From Rhodospirillales bacterium (lineage in GTDB: Bacteria > Pseudomonadota > Alphaproteobacteria > Rhodospirillales > Shumkoniaceae): a stretch of 64,000 bases of DNA. This document shows, in pieces, positions 41,706-51,023 of the stretch (position 1 is the stretch's first letter; each line of letters starts with the position of its first letter). The stretch is taken from contig JAHDSF010000005.1 in NCBI GenBank assembly GCA_018432935.1, positions 124,001-188,000 on the forward strand, read 5' to 3'. The position numbers and the translations under genes are program-made. Under the pieces are notes generated by a model that searched no databases, was not told where the DNA came from, and was given only the letters and a program-made list of their open reading frames with translations.

Positions 41706-43613
41706 CTAGTCGGCCGCAGCCACGATGCCGGTATCGCGCAAGACGTCGGCCGGCGCCTCTTCCTCTTCGGCTGGAGCGACGTCCGCGCCGGCGATCGGGT
41801 GTCCCGTTGCCTGCGAGACCAATTTGAGGAGGCGGCGCTCCCGATCGGCGTAGAAGCCGTCGAAATCGTCAGCGCGGAGCAGCGCCGGGTCGATGCAATG
41901 GGAGTGAAGGCACCCGTCGATGACGTCCGCCCCGATCGGCGGCGTTCCCGGAGTGCCAGCCTGGAGGCGGCCGATGTACTTCGAGGGCGCCTCGCCTCCC
42001 AAGATCCGGTTGGTCCGATAGCTGAGGGGCGTCTTGTTGATGACCGTGTCATAGACCCGGACGTCGATCCCCTTCGCCTTGCACCAGGCCTCCGGGAAGA
42101 TGTGATGGATGTCCACGTACTCGTCGAAGAAAACGGTGTGGCCGTACGCCTGGCCACTGCGGAAATCCTTCGCGCCTTCCTCCAGCAGGAGCGCATGAAT
42201 ACCCTTGTAGGCGGCGGAGAGCCGGCTGCGCATGGTGCGAAGGCGGTCGGCCCGGAAGACGCCGTCCTTGACCGTCGTCGGCTCGGGGCCGCCGTTCAGC
42301 CATTCCGGGACCTCCATGATGTCCTTCGCGAAACGGGATTCGACGGCGGAGCCGTAGAGCTCGCCAAAGATGCCGCACCAGTACCAGCGCGCGAGCCTGG
42401 CCTTGACGGCTGCGTGCTCCCACTTCTCGCCGATCTCGGCGAGGACGGCCGCCAGCGGGACGATCTGCGTCTGGTAGGGCAGGTCGAGCACCCGGAAGAT
42501 GTTGTGCTGATGCAGGAACTTCGCCGCGGTCACGAAACCCCGCTCGACCGAATCCTTGTAGGCCTTGTAGGCTTCGAGCGGCAAATCCAGGAGAGATTGC
42601 CGGGTCGCACGCACTGCCGGAAGCTCGCTCTCCGGCATCCCCTTGGCCACCGCGTCCTGGCGAACCTTCTTGGAGTGGATCAGCGCGATCGCCTGCAGGA
42701 CGTCGGTGCTGGCCACCTTCTCGAGGACGCCGTACCGCTGCTCGGCAACCCGGCCGAACGTCTGCAGGCGTTCCTGCAGGCCGGGCTTCTTCCCGTCGCC
42801 GAACCAGTCGTCCCGCAGGCGATAGCCTTGGGCGGCATACATGGCGGTGACAAGTTCGAAGGCATCGAGCGGCTTCCCGCCGGTGTTGACCTTCTCGAAG
42901 ACCAGACAAACCGCCTCGTGGGACGTCTCCTGATCGAGCGAGATGACGGGGACGCGATACGCCTTGAAGTTCTGCAGGACCTGGTTCTTGAAGGTCTTGA
43001 ACAGCTCCCGCATCTGCGGCTGGCCTTTGGCAATCCAGTGATCGCCGAACCCGTCCTGCCAGGCATCCCAGTCGAAGACCTGGTTGAGCGGGAAGAGGAG
43101 GCTCTCGTATTCGGCCTCAGGCGTGGAGAGGTCGAGCACGACTTCCCGGTTGAAGTTCGTGCGGATCGTCTTGTCCTCGTTCACGCCGACGATCGCCTCC
43201 TCGCGGTCCACGTCGTCACGCAGGCTGTCGCGGATGTCGATGTAGAACCAGCGCTTCACCATCTTCTGCCGGGGCGTGATGGTCTCGACGACCTCCTTCC
43301 GCATGCAGGTCTGGTACAGGGACGTCATCCGCTGCTGACCGTCCAGCAGCAGCTGGTCCGGCATGCGGTCCCCGGCTTCGCGCGGGCTGCCCTGGATGGG
43401 ACGGCGGGCGAAGGTGTTGGCGGCTCCCGCCTTCATCTCCAGGGTCATCAGGGCGCCGATCGGGAACGCCTGCGAGATGGAGGCGATGAGGCTCTTGATC
43501 CGGTCCTCGTCCCACACCCAGCTGCGCTGGAAGTCGGGCAGCTGCACCTTGCCAACCGCGCAGTCGCGGAGGAGTTCCTCCAGGCCGATGGGGTTCGTCT
43601 TGAAGCTCGTCAT
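41706..43613 (-). CDS. DUF262 (GmrSD-like) protein with C-terminal HNH motif
   Basis: 635 residues. The DUF262 signature is clear: VQLPDFQRSWVWDEDRIKSL and QLLLDGQQRMTSLYQTCM (DGQQR loop that uses nucleotide). Near the end YVDIHHIFPEAWCKAKGID fits an HNH/DUF1524-type nuclease centre. GmrSD enzymes restrict modified phage DNA; proteins of this type are also embedded in type III-like systems. Located 13 bases after Res and 20 before Mod, so an integral part of the operon. Confidence 0.87.
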   Translation of the reverse strand: MTSFKTNPIGLEELLRDCAVGKVQLPDFQRSWVWDEDRIKSLIASISQAFPIGALMTLEMKAGAANTFARRPIQGSPREAGDRMPDQLLLDGQQRMTSLYQTCMRKEVVETITPRQKMVKRWFYIDIRDSLRDDVDREEAIVGVNEDKTIRTNFNREVVLDLSTPEAEYESLLFPLNQVFDWDAWQDGFGDHWIAKGQPQMRELFKTFKNQVLQNFKAYRVPVISLDQETSHEAVCLVFEKVNTGGKPLDAFELVTAMYAAQGYRLRDDWFGDGKKPGLQERLQTFGRVAEQRYGVLEKVASTDVLQAIALIHSKKVRQDAVAKGMPESELPAVRATRQSLLDLPLEAYKAYKDSVERGFVTAAKFLHQHNIFRVLDLPYQTQIVPLAAVLAEIGEKWEHAAVKARLARWYWCGIFGELYGSAVESRFAKDIMEVPEWLNGGPEPTTVKDGVFRADRLRTMRSRLSAAYKGIHALLLEEGAKDFRSGQAYGHTVFFDEYVDIHHIFPEAWCKAKGIDVRVYDTVINKTPLSYRTNRILGGEAPSKYIGRLQAGTPGTPPIGADVIDGCLHSHCIDPALLRADDFDGFYADRERRLLKLVSQATGHPIAGADVAPAEEEEAPADVLRDTGIVAAAD

Positions 43614-43626
43614 CCTCTCCCCCCCT

Positions 43627-46600
43627 CTACGCAGGCTCGCGAACCAGGAACGAGTCGATCAGCCTTGCCAGCTGGCTTTCCATCTCGAAGACCGCGGTGA
43701 ACTCGGCAAAAGCCCAACGCCCGAACCGGCCGAGGTTGTTGACCCCCGGAACCCACAAGGCCCGCATGGTCTCCGCCTTCAGTTGGGCGTCGCCGCCGCG
43801 AAAACCCTTGACCTCCATCACCACGTTCAGCAGGTCAGTATGGCCGTCGTCGATCTGGACGATGTAGTCGGGCAGGTACTTGCGCGGGGTGGCGCCATCC
43901 CGGTACGGAACCTCGAAACCCAAGGCCTGGTTCTTGACGTAAGCGCGAACACGCGGGTGGGTCTCCAGGGCCAGGGCGAACTGGGCCTCCCAATCGGAGT
44001 CGCATACGACCCAGTTCACGTGGCACCGGTCCGGGTTCGTCTTCCAGCGTGTCTTCTTGCTGGTGTTGAAGTTGACGAACCGGCTGGAGCCGACGGGGTT
44101 GTAGGCGTCCAGGATAGCCTTCACGCGGCGGGCGCCGGCATCGGTCCGCTGGCAGGCGAGATAGATCCGCTCGGCCGCCTGATCGGCGATCTCCTGATAC
44201 ATGAGCTGCGCCGGGAAGGTGCCGCCCGAGCACTTGAGATAGCCGCCGTCGATCCACTCGCGGGTGATCCGCTTGAGTTGGCCGAACAGGTGCAGCTTCG
44301 GCTCCTGACCGGGGTCGCGGAAGTGCTTGAACAGTAGGTGCTTCGCGAGGTTGTAGCAGACGGTGCTCGGCCGGACCTTCTCGAGGTGCTTGATGTCCAG
44401 CGTGACGCCCTCGCCGACGATGCCCTCCAGCAGCACCGTGCACGGCCCGACCCGTTCCGGGGTCAGATGGAGTACGGAATCCTGCGTAAACCGGGCCTGC
44501 AGCCGTTCGTCCGGAAGCTCCACCCGATAGCCTTCGACCCGCGGGAACCTGACTTCCAGCATCTCCCGTTCGCGGACGGCGAAGACGTGGACGGTTTCGC
44601 GGGGCGGTTTGGGTGGCGCGACGACGGGCTTGGCCGTGAAGTCGAAGGGGATACCGAGGATGTCGGCGTACTCGGCGTTGAACAGGCCGTCATCGTTGAG
44701 CTCGTAGGACTGGCGGCGCAAGGCTCGGCCGACCACCTGCTCGCAGAGAAGCTGGGTTCCGAAAGCCCGGACGCCGAGGATGTGGGTCACGGTGTTTGCG
44801 TCCCACCCTTCGGTGAGCATGCTGACGGAGACGACGCAGCGGATCGACTCCCCCAGGCGGCCGGGCTTCCCGACCGTGTTCATGACCTCCCGCAAGAGAT
44901 CCTGGTCCGTGATCTTCTCCGCGGCCGCGGCGCCGGACCGCTGGGCAAGTTCACGCTTGAACTGGTCGATCTCATCCGACGCGACCGCGCGGAAATCCTT
45001 GTCCAAGGCGTCGCCCGACTCGAGCTGCTCGGAGTCGATCAGAAGCGTACGGGGGCGAGGCAGGCGGTTCCCATGCTCGTCGTAGTTCCGGAACAGCTCC
45101 AGCCGGCCGTCGTGGAAGTGGGTGTTCCCGTCCTCATCCTCACGCAGGAATCCCGAGATGAAGTCATAGAGGAGCTTGGAAGTCGCGGTGTTATTGCAGA
45201 CGACGATGAAGACCGGCGGGACGCCGATCCCTTCCTTGTCCCATAAGTCGAACGTCTTCTCGTAGTGGCCGTAGAGCGCGTAAAGGGCCGTCTGAAGTTC
45301 AGAGGGCAGCTTGTGCGGATCCAGGCTCTCCGACTTCCCGCGGCCCTTCTTCGGCATCTTCTTGCCGATGTGTTCCCACAGGTTCCGGTACACCGGCATC
45401 TCGGCGTTGGGCAGGTTGTCGGCGACGGGAACGCGCGGCAGCTTGACGATGCCGCATTCGATTGCATCCATGAGCGAGAAGTCTGAGATCGTCCAAGGGA
45501 ATAACGTTCCCTCGGCGTAGCCCGAGCCACGCAAGAAGAATGGCGTCGCCGACAGGTCATAGACCGCCTGCAGCCCCAGCTTCCGCTTTACGATCTCGAT
45601 GCCGTTGATCCAGAGCCGGGCGGCTTCGTTGTTTTTCTTCGCCTCGTCCTTCTCCTCGCCCGACAGACCGGCGCCGCCGTTGGCGCCCGGCTTCTCCCGA
45701 TAGCAGTGATGAGCCTCGTCGTTGATGACGACGATCCGCTTGATGCCCATCAGGTCCGGCATCACCCGCTGCAGCATCTGGCCTTCGGTCTCGAGCGTGT
45801 TGACGTCGTTGCCGCGGCCCTTCAGCAGGGCGCGGCCGACCTTCGAGACCTCCATGCGCTCACGCTGCTTCAGCGCGTGGTAATTCGTGATGACGATCTT
45901 CGCCCGGTCGATATCGGGCAGCATGTCGGTCGGGACCAGCTCGCGGGTCTTGTAGTAGCTGTCGGGGTCATTCGGCAGGAGGACCCGCAGCCGGTCGCGG
46001 ATAGTGATGCCGGGGGTGACGATCAGGAAGCCGCGGCTGTAGCTTTTGGCGTTCGGGTGCCGGACGGCGTTGGCGACGTGCCAGGCGATCAGCATGGCCA
46101 TGACGGTCGTCTTGCCGGACCCCGTCGCCATCTTCATCGCCAGCCGGAGCAGCGCGGGGTTCGCCTGCTCGTTGGCGCCGCGGACGTGATCCCAGAACTT
46201 CGCCCCCTGCTTGCCGAGCTTGGGAGCGACCTCGGTCAACCAGATGATGGTCTCGACGGCTTCGACTTGGCAGAAGAACGGCCGGATCCCCGCGAAAGGA
46301 TGATGCCGCCAGTGTTGGAGCAGACGCGCGGTGGTCGGCGTAACGTTCCAGTCTGACGGGTTCGAAAGCTTCCGCCACGCGTCGACATACGTGCGGATCT
46401 CGTTGATGATCGGGGTCGGATTGTACTCCTGCTCGGCCGTAGTCAGCCCGTGCTCGTCGGCGAACACAAAACCGGCTTGCTCGGCCGCCTTCTTCTTGCC
46501 CTTCTGCTTCTTCGGCTTGGGGACCGGCGTGATCAGTTCCGAGCGGCGCCGGCCGTGAACCGGGGGGTTGTCGGTCGGCTGCCCGTCGGCGTCGAGGTCA

Positions 46601-46668
46601 TGGTGCCACTGCGGGATTTCGTAGGGAGAATTGAGGATAGGCTGCTCGAAAAAGCGGTCGCTCATCAC
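43627..46668 (-). CDS. Type III-like restriction endonuclease subunit (BPTD_3080 family)
   Basis: 1013 residues. Opens FFEQPILNSPYEIPQWHHDL, the hallmark of the BPTD_3080 group. Superfamily 2 helicase motifs: LAMKMATGSGKTTVMAMLIA (Walker A), IVVINDEAHHCYREK (DEAH), SVSMLTEGWDANTVTHILGV and QVVGRALRRQSY. The C-terminal nuclease core reads YLPDYIVQIDDGHTDLLNVV then MEVKGFRG, a PD-(D/E)xK site. It is the first gene of an eight-gene operon. ATP-driven movement plus cleavage of DNA not methylated by the partner Mod is the expected activity. Confidence 0.92.
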   Translation of the reverse strand: MMSDRFFEQPILNSPYEIPQWHHDLDADGQPTDNPPVHGRRRSELITPVPKPKKQKGKKKAAEQAGFVFADEHGLTTAEQEYNPTPIINEIRTYVDAWRKLSNPSDWNVTPTTARLLQHWRHHPFAGIRPFFCQVEAVETIIWLTEVAPKLGKQGAKFWDHVRGANEQANPALLRLAMKMATGSGKTTVMAMLIAWHVANAVRHPNAKSYSRGFLIVTPGITIRDRLRVLLPNDPDSYYKTRELVPTDMLPDIDRAKIVITNYHALKQRERMEVSKVGRALLKGRGNDVNTLETEGQMLQRVMPDLMGIKRIVVINDEAHHCYREKPGANGGAGLSGEEKDEAKKNNEAARLWINGIEIVKRKLGLQAVYDLSATPFFLRGSGYAEGTLFPWTISDFSLMDAIECGIVKLPRVPVADNLPNAEMPVYRNLWEHIGKKMPKKGRGKSESLDPHKLPSELQTALYALYGHYEKTFDLWDKEGIGVPPVFIVVCNNTATSKLLYDFISGFLREDEDGNTHFHDGRLELFRNYDEHGNRLPRPRTLLIDSEQLESGDALDKDFRAVASDEIDQFKRELAQRSGAAAAEKITDQDLLREVMNTVGKPGRLGESIRCVVSVSMLTEGWDANTVTHILGVRAFGTQLLCEQVVGRALRRQSYELNDDGLFNAEYADILGIPFDFTAKPVVAPPKPPRETVHVFAVREREMLEVRFPRVEGYRVELPDERLQARFTQDSVLHLTPERVGPCTVLLEGIVGEGVTLDIKHLEKVRPSTVCYNLAKHLLFKHFRDPGQEPKLHLFGQLKRITREWIDGGYLKCSGGTFPAQLMYQEIADQAAERIYLACQRTDAGARRVKAILDAYNPVGSSRFVNFNTSKKTRWKTNPDRCHVNWVVCDSDWEAQFALALETHPRVRAYVKNQALGFEVPYRDGATPRKYLPDYIVQIDDGHTDLLNVVMEVKGFRGGDAQLKAETMRALWVPGVNNLGRFGRWAFAEFTAVFEMESQLARLIDSFLVREPA

Positions 46669-46781
46669 GTTCCCTCACCGACGACTCCGCGTGTTCTGAT
46701 TGCGGATCTTTGACATAACCTATCGCGCCGGTACGCGTTCGATCCAGCCCGAATTTCGCCGCTGGCGTCGTGCTCGGCGGC

Positions 46782-46799
46782 AAGTTTCGTCCGAAACTT
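46782..46799. promoter_or_regulatory. Palindromic operator candidate 1
   Basis: AAGTTTCG-TC-CGAAACTT is an inverted repeat with perfect 8-base arms, 114 bases before the Res start. Symmetry and size fit a dimeric helix-turn-helix repressor site. A second copy lies 67 bases away. Confidence 0.65.
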
Positions 46800-46848
46800 T
46801 TGTGCATATGGATTTGCTACCGCCTTGAAATCGCTCAATTCACCGCCG

Positions 46849-46866
46849 AAGTTTGACCCGAAACTT
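46849..46866. promoter_or_regulatory. Palindromic operator candidate 2
   Basis: AAGTTT-GACCCG-AAACTT shares both outer arms and CGAAACTT with the copy at 46782-46799. The 67-base spacing between copies is close to six helical turns, consistent with cooperative binding. No controller gene is adjacent; an island-encoded regulator elsewhere would be needed. Confidence 0.6.
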
Positions 46867-47085
46867 TGGTCCAAGTGGATGCTGGGTTTTGCGGCGATTG
46901 CCTAAGTCTCTGAACCGTCAATGTTTTTCCCGCCCTGCAACACCGCCGCAGGCGCTCGGCGCCGCGATTTTCGATGCTGGGCCGGCGAAAGCCTCGCAAA
47001 TGGCTGGTCCCGGGTGGTCCGCCACCTGCAAAGCGGCACCCGGAACGGGTGCTGATATCTGATGGCACCGAATGGCACCTGCATG

Positions 47086-49011
47086 TCAGATTGAATCACC
47101 CGATCCCGTCGGCTCGAGATCCATCTCAGCGAGAAACCGGGAGGGTTGCCGCGACCATCCTCGGTATTGGCTGGCGTACGACAGCACGAGATTCTTTCGG
47201 GTGCGCGTGATCGCGACAAAGCAATTCCGCCGCTCCTCCTCCAGCTCGGCCGGTCGCGCATCCGGCTTGAGGCTCTGCCACGATGGAAGGACCGATTCCG
47301 CCAAGCCGATCAGCCAAACGTAATCGAACTCCAAGCCTTTAGCGGCATGGATGGTCAGGAGGCGCACCGCATTTGGATCGGGCGGAGGTTCCTTCGGCCG
47401 AAGTGCGAGTCCCTGCAACAGCTCGTCCAGGTCCGGCTGACTTCCCTTCTCGGCTCTGATTGCCTTGGCCGCGACCTCCCAAGCAGCTTTGTCTTCGTCC
47501 GCGTCACTCACGTTGCCATTTGGCGCCGCGGCAGTTTGCGGCAGCCATGCGATCGCCTCCGCAACGATCTTCGGCCAGGTTGCTCGCGCCTGAACCAGCC
47601 GGCAGGCAAGCTCTGACAATCGCGATGCCGTTTCATCCCCATTCGTCTTCGCAGCGAGGGACCAGTGTTCGAGGTACGAAAGGCCGGAAGAGGCTGCTTC
47701 GGCCGCAAGTATGGCCGCATCCAGTTCCATACCAGAAATGCGATTGGCGGCTCCGACCATGGCTGTGAATACCTGCCTGTCGGTCGGGCGAAGAGCCAGC
47801 TCAAGGCAGCTTTGCAGCCATACGAATTGGGCGGAGACGAACCTGTCCCGACGCGTGGCGATAGAGGCGGGCACGCCGGCTCCACGCAGGGCATCCAGCA
47901 CGGGCTGAAGAATCGCCCTTGTCCGGCCGAGCACCGCGGTTCGGCCCCATTTTCCCCGCCCGGATCGAGCGATTTCGGCGCCGACCGATTGCGCCTCGTC
48001 AACGTCGGTCTGGAACACCCTTTTGCGGATCGCCGGTCCCTCGTCAGGCAGCGTCGAAACGAGAGCGGCCTTTCCGGGGGTGCGATCTGAGTTGTGTGCT
48101 ACGAGGTTGTTTGCGGCGTTGACGACCTCTGGAGGGCAGCGCCGGTTCTCGACGAGCTGCATCAGGACCGGAGAGAAGTTCTGGCGGAAGGCGACGATCT
48201 GCTGATAGCTCGCACCTGCCCATTGGTAGATGATCTGATCGTCATCCGCGACTGCGAAGAGGTTCTTGAACTCCGACCCGGCCAGAAACCGAACAAGCCT
48301 GTACTGAGCTGGCGTCGTGTCCTGAAATTCGTCGATGAGCCAATACGGGTAGGACTGACGAATTCTGGCCGCAACGGCCGGGATACTGTGGACGAGCCGA
48401 CACGTGTCCAAGATCAAGCCGTTAAAATCCATCAGGTTCCGCGTTCTCAACGCATTCTCGTAGATCCCGTAGACACGAGCCGCTCGCTCGCCGGCCTTCG
48501 GATCCCGGAAACGCTGTGCAGTCTTCTCAGGGCTGACCAAGCTGCTTCGCAACTGGTCGATGGCCTTCAGCCACCGAACGTCATCCTGTGCGACGGTTTC
48601 CCCGTTCTCGGCCGCCTGCCGAATGGCATCCCGCAGCAGTTCCTCACGATCTTGGTCCTGGTCGTAGATCCCGAAATCCGGTCTGATCCCGAGGTGTGAT
48701 CCATGTTGCCGAAGAACCTGGGCGCAGAAGCTGTGAAATGTTCCGATGACGGCTCTTTCCGTCAGGCCAGGCACCATGCCCTCGACCCGAGTTCTCATCT
48801 CGTCACCGGCCTTCGTTGTGAACGTGAGGGCGAGAACACGAAAATTGCGGTTCCTGGAATTGTCCAAGATCCTCGCGATGCGCGTGGTCAGAACAGTGGT
48901 TTTTCCCACTCCGGGACCCGCCAAGACCAGCGCAGCCCCTTCCCCCCAGTCGACGGCTTGCCGTTGCGTGACGCTCAAGCGGTCAAAAGCTGCCGCGAGT
49001 TCGGGTGTCAT
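47086..49011 (-). CDS. UvrD-like helicase (Gabija GajB-like)
   Basis: 641 residues from the ATG at 49011, which overlaps the OLD-nuclease stop as ATGA; the upstream in-frame extension runs inside that gene and is not used. SF1A helicase motifs: AALVLAGPGVGKTTVLTTRI (Walker A), YWLIDEFQDTTPAQYRLVRF (DExQ), AVADDDQIIYQWAGASY, and VRLLTIHAAKGLEFDYVWLI. In Gabija, GajB unwinds or senses DNA ends and works with the GajA nuclease. The coupled two-gene order nuclease then helicase is the same here. Confidence 0.88.
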   Translation of the reverse strand: MTPELAAAFDRLSVTQRQAVDWGEGAALVLAGPGVGKTTVLTTRIARILDNSRNRNFRVLALTFTTKAGDEMRTRVEGMVPGLTERAVIGTFHSFCAQVLRQHGSHLGIRPDFGIYDQDQDREELLRDAIRQAAENGETVAQDDVRWLKAIDQLRSSLVSPEKTAQRFRDPKAGERAARVYGIYENALRTRNLMDFNGLILDTCRLVHSIPAVAARIRQSYPYWLIDEFQDTTPAQYRLVRFLAGSEFKNLFAVADDDQIIYQWAGASYQQIVAFRQNFSPVLMQLVENRRCPPEVVNAANNLVAHNSDRTPGKAALVSTLPDEGPAIRKRVFQTDVDEAQSVGAEIARSGRGKWGRTAVLGRTRAILQPVLDALRGAGVPASIATRRDRFVSAQFVWLQSCLELALRPTDRQVFTAMVGAANRISGMELDAAILAAEAASSGLSYLEHWSLAAKTNGDETASRLSELACRLVQARATWPKIVAEAIAWLPQTAAAPNGNVSDADEDKAAWEVAAKAIRAEKGSQPDLDELLQGLALRPKEPPPDPNAVRLLTIHAAKGLEFDYVWLIGLAESVLPSWQSLKPDARPAELEEERRNCFVAITRTRKNLVLSYASQYRGWSRQPSRFLAEMDLEPTGSGDSI

Positions 49012-50924
49012 GCTGTCCCGTCCCGAAGCGCTTTCACCAGGGTGACGAACGGGATCGGCATCCGCTCCGCGAGAGCGCGATCCTTCGCGACCCGCAATGA
49101 CAACGCCCCCATGTACCCGGTCTTCCTGTTCTTGAGGCGCGCTCGGAACTCCTCGATTGGGCAAGTCATGGCAGAGGCACCGCTGATCTCGGCAAGGATC
49201 TCCCGAAGAAGTCCCTCGTGTCCATCCTCAAGAAGCTGATCCTCGAGATCGCGAGACGCCGGCAACGACTGGAGGCGAGATGCCAGTTCGGCTTCCTCAA
49301 AACCACGATCCAGAATCTGTTGTCTGAACTTGGCGGCCTCGGCATCTCCGTCGGTGATCATCTGCCAGGGGATTCCGAAACCCTGTGCCAACGCCGGGTA
49401 AATCGCGGCATTCCCACTCTGCTGAAAATCGATGACGGAGACGCCGTGCGCATCCAAGGGCCAATCCAATGCCTGTCCAAGTGCGTGAAGGAGGAGGTAT
49501 TCCGTCACCCCTTCGACAAGGATCCAGCGTCGGGCGAAAAAGATTTCGCCCCGCACCCTGCGACCGTGGAACCCGAGTTCCTCCTCGTCTTCGCCGGAAG
49601 GCAGTATCCGACACTGATGGCGGAATTTGCGTAATGCTTCGGCCCGCGTCTTCGTATCGGGATCCTTCCGATAACAGCGGAGCAGGTTCTTTGCCATCTC
49701 CGTGTCAAACCACGAGCGCGCCGCCACAAGACCACTGCTCGTGTCCCGGTGGAATATGCGTCCGGCGCCGCCACGAGTGAAGCCGTCGAGGGAACCGTTC
49801 CAGGGCAATTCAGAGACGACCTGCCGCGGAATGGAGGTGACCTCCGTGCGACCATTCCGAAGACAGACCAGACGGAGGTCCCTCAAGGGAACGCGCTGGA
49901 CGAAATATGGGGAATGGGTCGTCATCAGCTTTTGGCCCGAGAGACCCAGGATCCGCTCCCAAAGCGTTCGTGCCGCTTGTGGATGCAGGTGGGCCTCCGG
50001 TTCCTCGATCGCAAACACGGCTTCCACGCCGGACCGGTCAGCTTCCTCGAGCTGCTGGAGGACGGCAGCCTGGAACAGGAAGATCACAGCCAAGCTTTGG
50101 AGACCTTGGCCGTGATGGTCGAGCGGCAGCCAGGGACGCGGCTCCTCGTTCCGGAGAACGATCCCCGTCCTTTGCAGCATGTCCTCGACCCCAAGCGGCA
50201 GAGTGTTGAGCCGAGCCGCACCCGGTCCCTCTCCAATGGCCACCCTGGTCGCTTGACCTATCAGTTCGGCGATTTCCGATAGACGCGGATCGGCAGCGAC
50301 AATTCGCGCATCCAGTTCGGACAAGATGCGCAGCGCATCCGCCTCCAACTCCTCCGGAATGCGTACTCCTCGAAGGAGGCGCCCCCAATGACCGGAACGA
50401 GGTGTGAACTCCTCCGCGGCGTCACGCAAGGCGCCAAGCCAGAAGAGGGGCATGTAGCCGAAAAAGCCGGTCAGGTTGATCGCTCTTCGGCGTTCGGGAA
50501 GAGGTTCGCCCGCAGCGTCAAGGAACTGCCAGACGGGGTCGAAAACTTCCTTCTCTTCATTCCACGCGCAAGTGACACGGACGGTGAGAACGTTCCGGCC
50601 ATCCGGCAACACCGGCATGATGTCCTCAAGAGCCGCGACCATGTCAGCGTCCCAAGCGCCCGGCGCCGGCTCCTCCATCACGAGCGTGATCCTTACGGCA
50701 GGGAGCGTGCGGGGGTCATCTCCCGGTCCAGGCCGATGTACGTCGTTCTCGGAAAACCCTGTCCCGCGCTGCCCCCAGCGTCTGCTCAATACGATCCGTA
50801 CGGCATCGAGAATGGCCGTCTTCCCGGAGTTATTCGGCCCGATGAAGACCGTTGTTTCATTTAGGTCCACTTCAAGACTGCGGATGGACCGGAAGTTCTC
50901 GATGTGAAGGCGAGCTATCCGCAT
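49008..50924 (-). CDS. OLD-family ATPase-TOPRIM nuclease (Gabija GajA-like)
   Basis: 638 residues. ABC-type ATPase: IARLHIENFRSIRSLEVDLN then TVFIGPNNSGKTAILDAVRI (Walker A), LDHHGQGLQSLAVIFLFQAA (signature region) and FAIEEPEAHLHPQAARTLWE (Walker B), LMTTHSPYFVQRV. C-terminal TOPRIM nuclease: WILVEGVTEYLLLHALGQAL (Glu) and WQMITDGDAEAAKFRQQ (DxD). This matches OLD/GajA proteins, which nick viral DNA when nucleotide is depleted. Because other OLD+UvrD pairs exist (for example DUF2813-type), Gabija-like is the safe label. Confidence 0.87.
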   Translation of the reverse strand: MRIARLHIENFRSIRSLEVDLNETTVFIGPNNSGKTAILDAVRIVLSRRWGQRGTGFSENDVHRPGPGDDPRTLPAVRITLVMEEPAPGAWDADMVAALEDIMPVLPDGRNVLTVRVTCAWNEEKEVFDPVWQFLDAAGEPLPERRRAINLTGFFGYMPLFWLGALRDAAEEFTPRSGHWGRLLRGVRIPEELEADALRILSELDARIVAADPRLSEIAELIGQATRVAIGEGPGAARLNTLPLGVEDMLQRTGIVLRNEEPRPWLPLDHHGQGLQSLAVIFLFQAAVLQQLEEADRSGVEAVFAIEEPEAHLHPQAARTLWERILGLSGQKLMTTHSPYFVQRVPLRDLRLVCLRNGRTEVTSIPRQVVSELPWNGSLDGFTRGGAGRIFHRDTSSGLVAARSWFDTEMAKNLLRCYRKDPDTKTRAEALRKFRHQCRILPSGEDEEELGFHGRRVRGEIFFARRWILVEGVTEYLLLHALGQALDWPLDAHGVSVIDFQQSGNAAIYPALAQGFGIPWQMITDGDAEAAKFRQQILDRGFEEAELASRLQSLPASRDLEDQLLEDGHEGLLREILAEISGASAMTCPIEEFRARLKNRKTGYMGALSLRVAKDRALAERMPIPFVTLVKALRDGTA

Positions 50925-51023
50925 GTGGGTGCCTTGTTGGCGGCTTGATGTTTTGCATTCGTCAAAGCTACCTGACTTTATACCTTTTCTTGCGGACCCT
51001 CACCAGACGGCAACCGCAATTCG

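Larger units (their letters stand above)
46669..47085. other. Intergenic region upstream of the restriction operon
   Basis: 417 bases between the Gabija-like helicase stop and the Res start. The half next to Res contains the two palindromes described separately and must hold the operon promoter; I cannot pick -35/-10 boxes with confidence. A 69-residue minus frame there (46665-46874) is probably fortuitous. The left part near 47040 has short inverted repeats only. Confidence 0.5.

Noticed and set aside
41799..43700. 633-codon plus-strand frame
   Set aside because: Antisense of the DUF262 gene; no domain or ribosome site, and charge-rich shadow composition.
46665..46874. 69-residue minus frame MDQSFGSNFGG... 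before the Res gene
   Set aside because: It spans the two palindromes, overlaps the Res start and has no plausible ribosome site; better treated as regulatory DNA.
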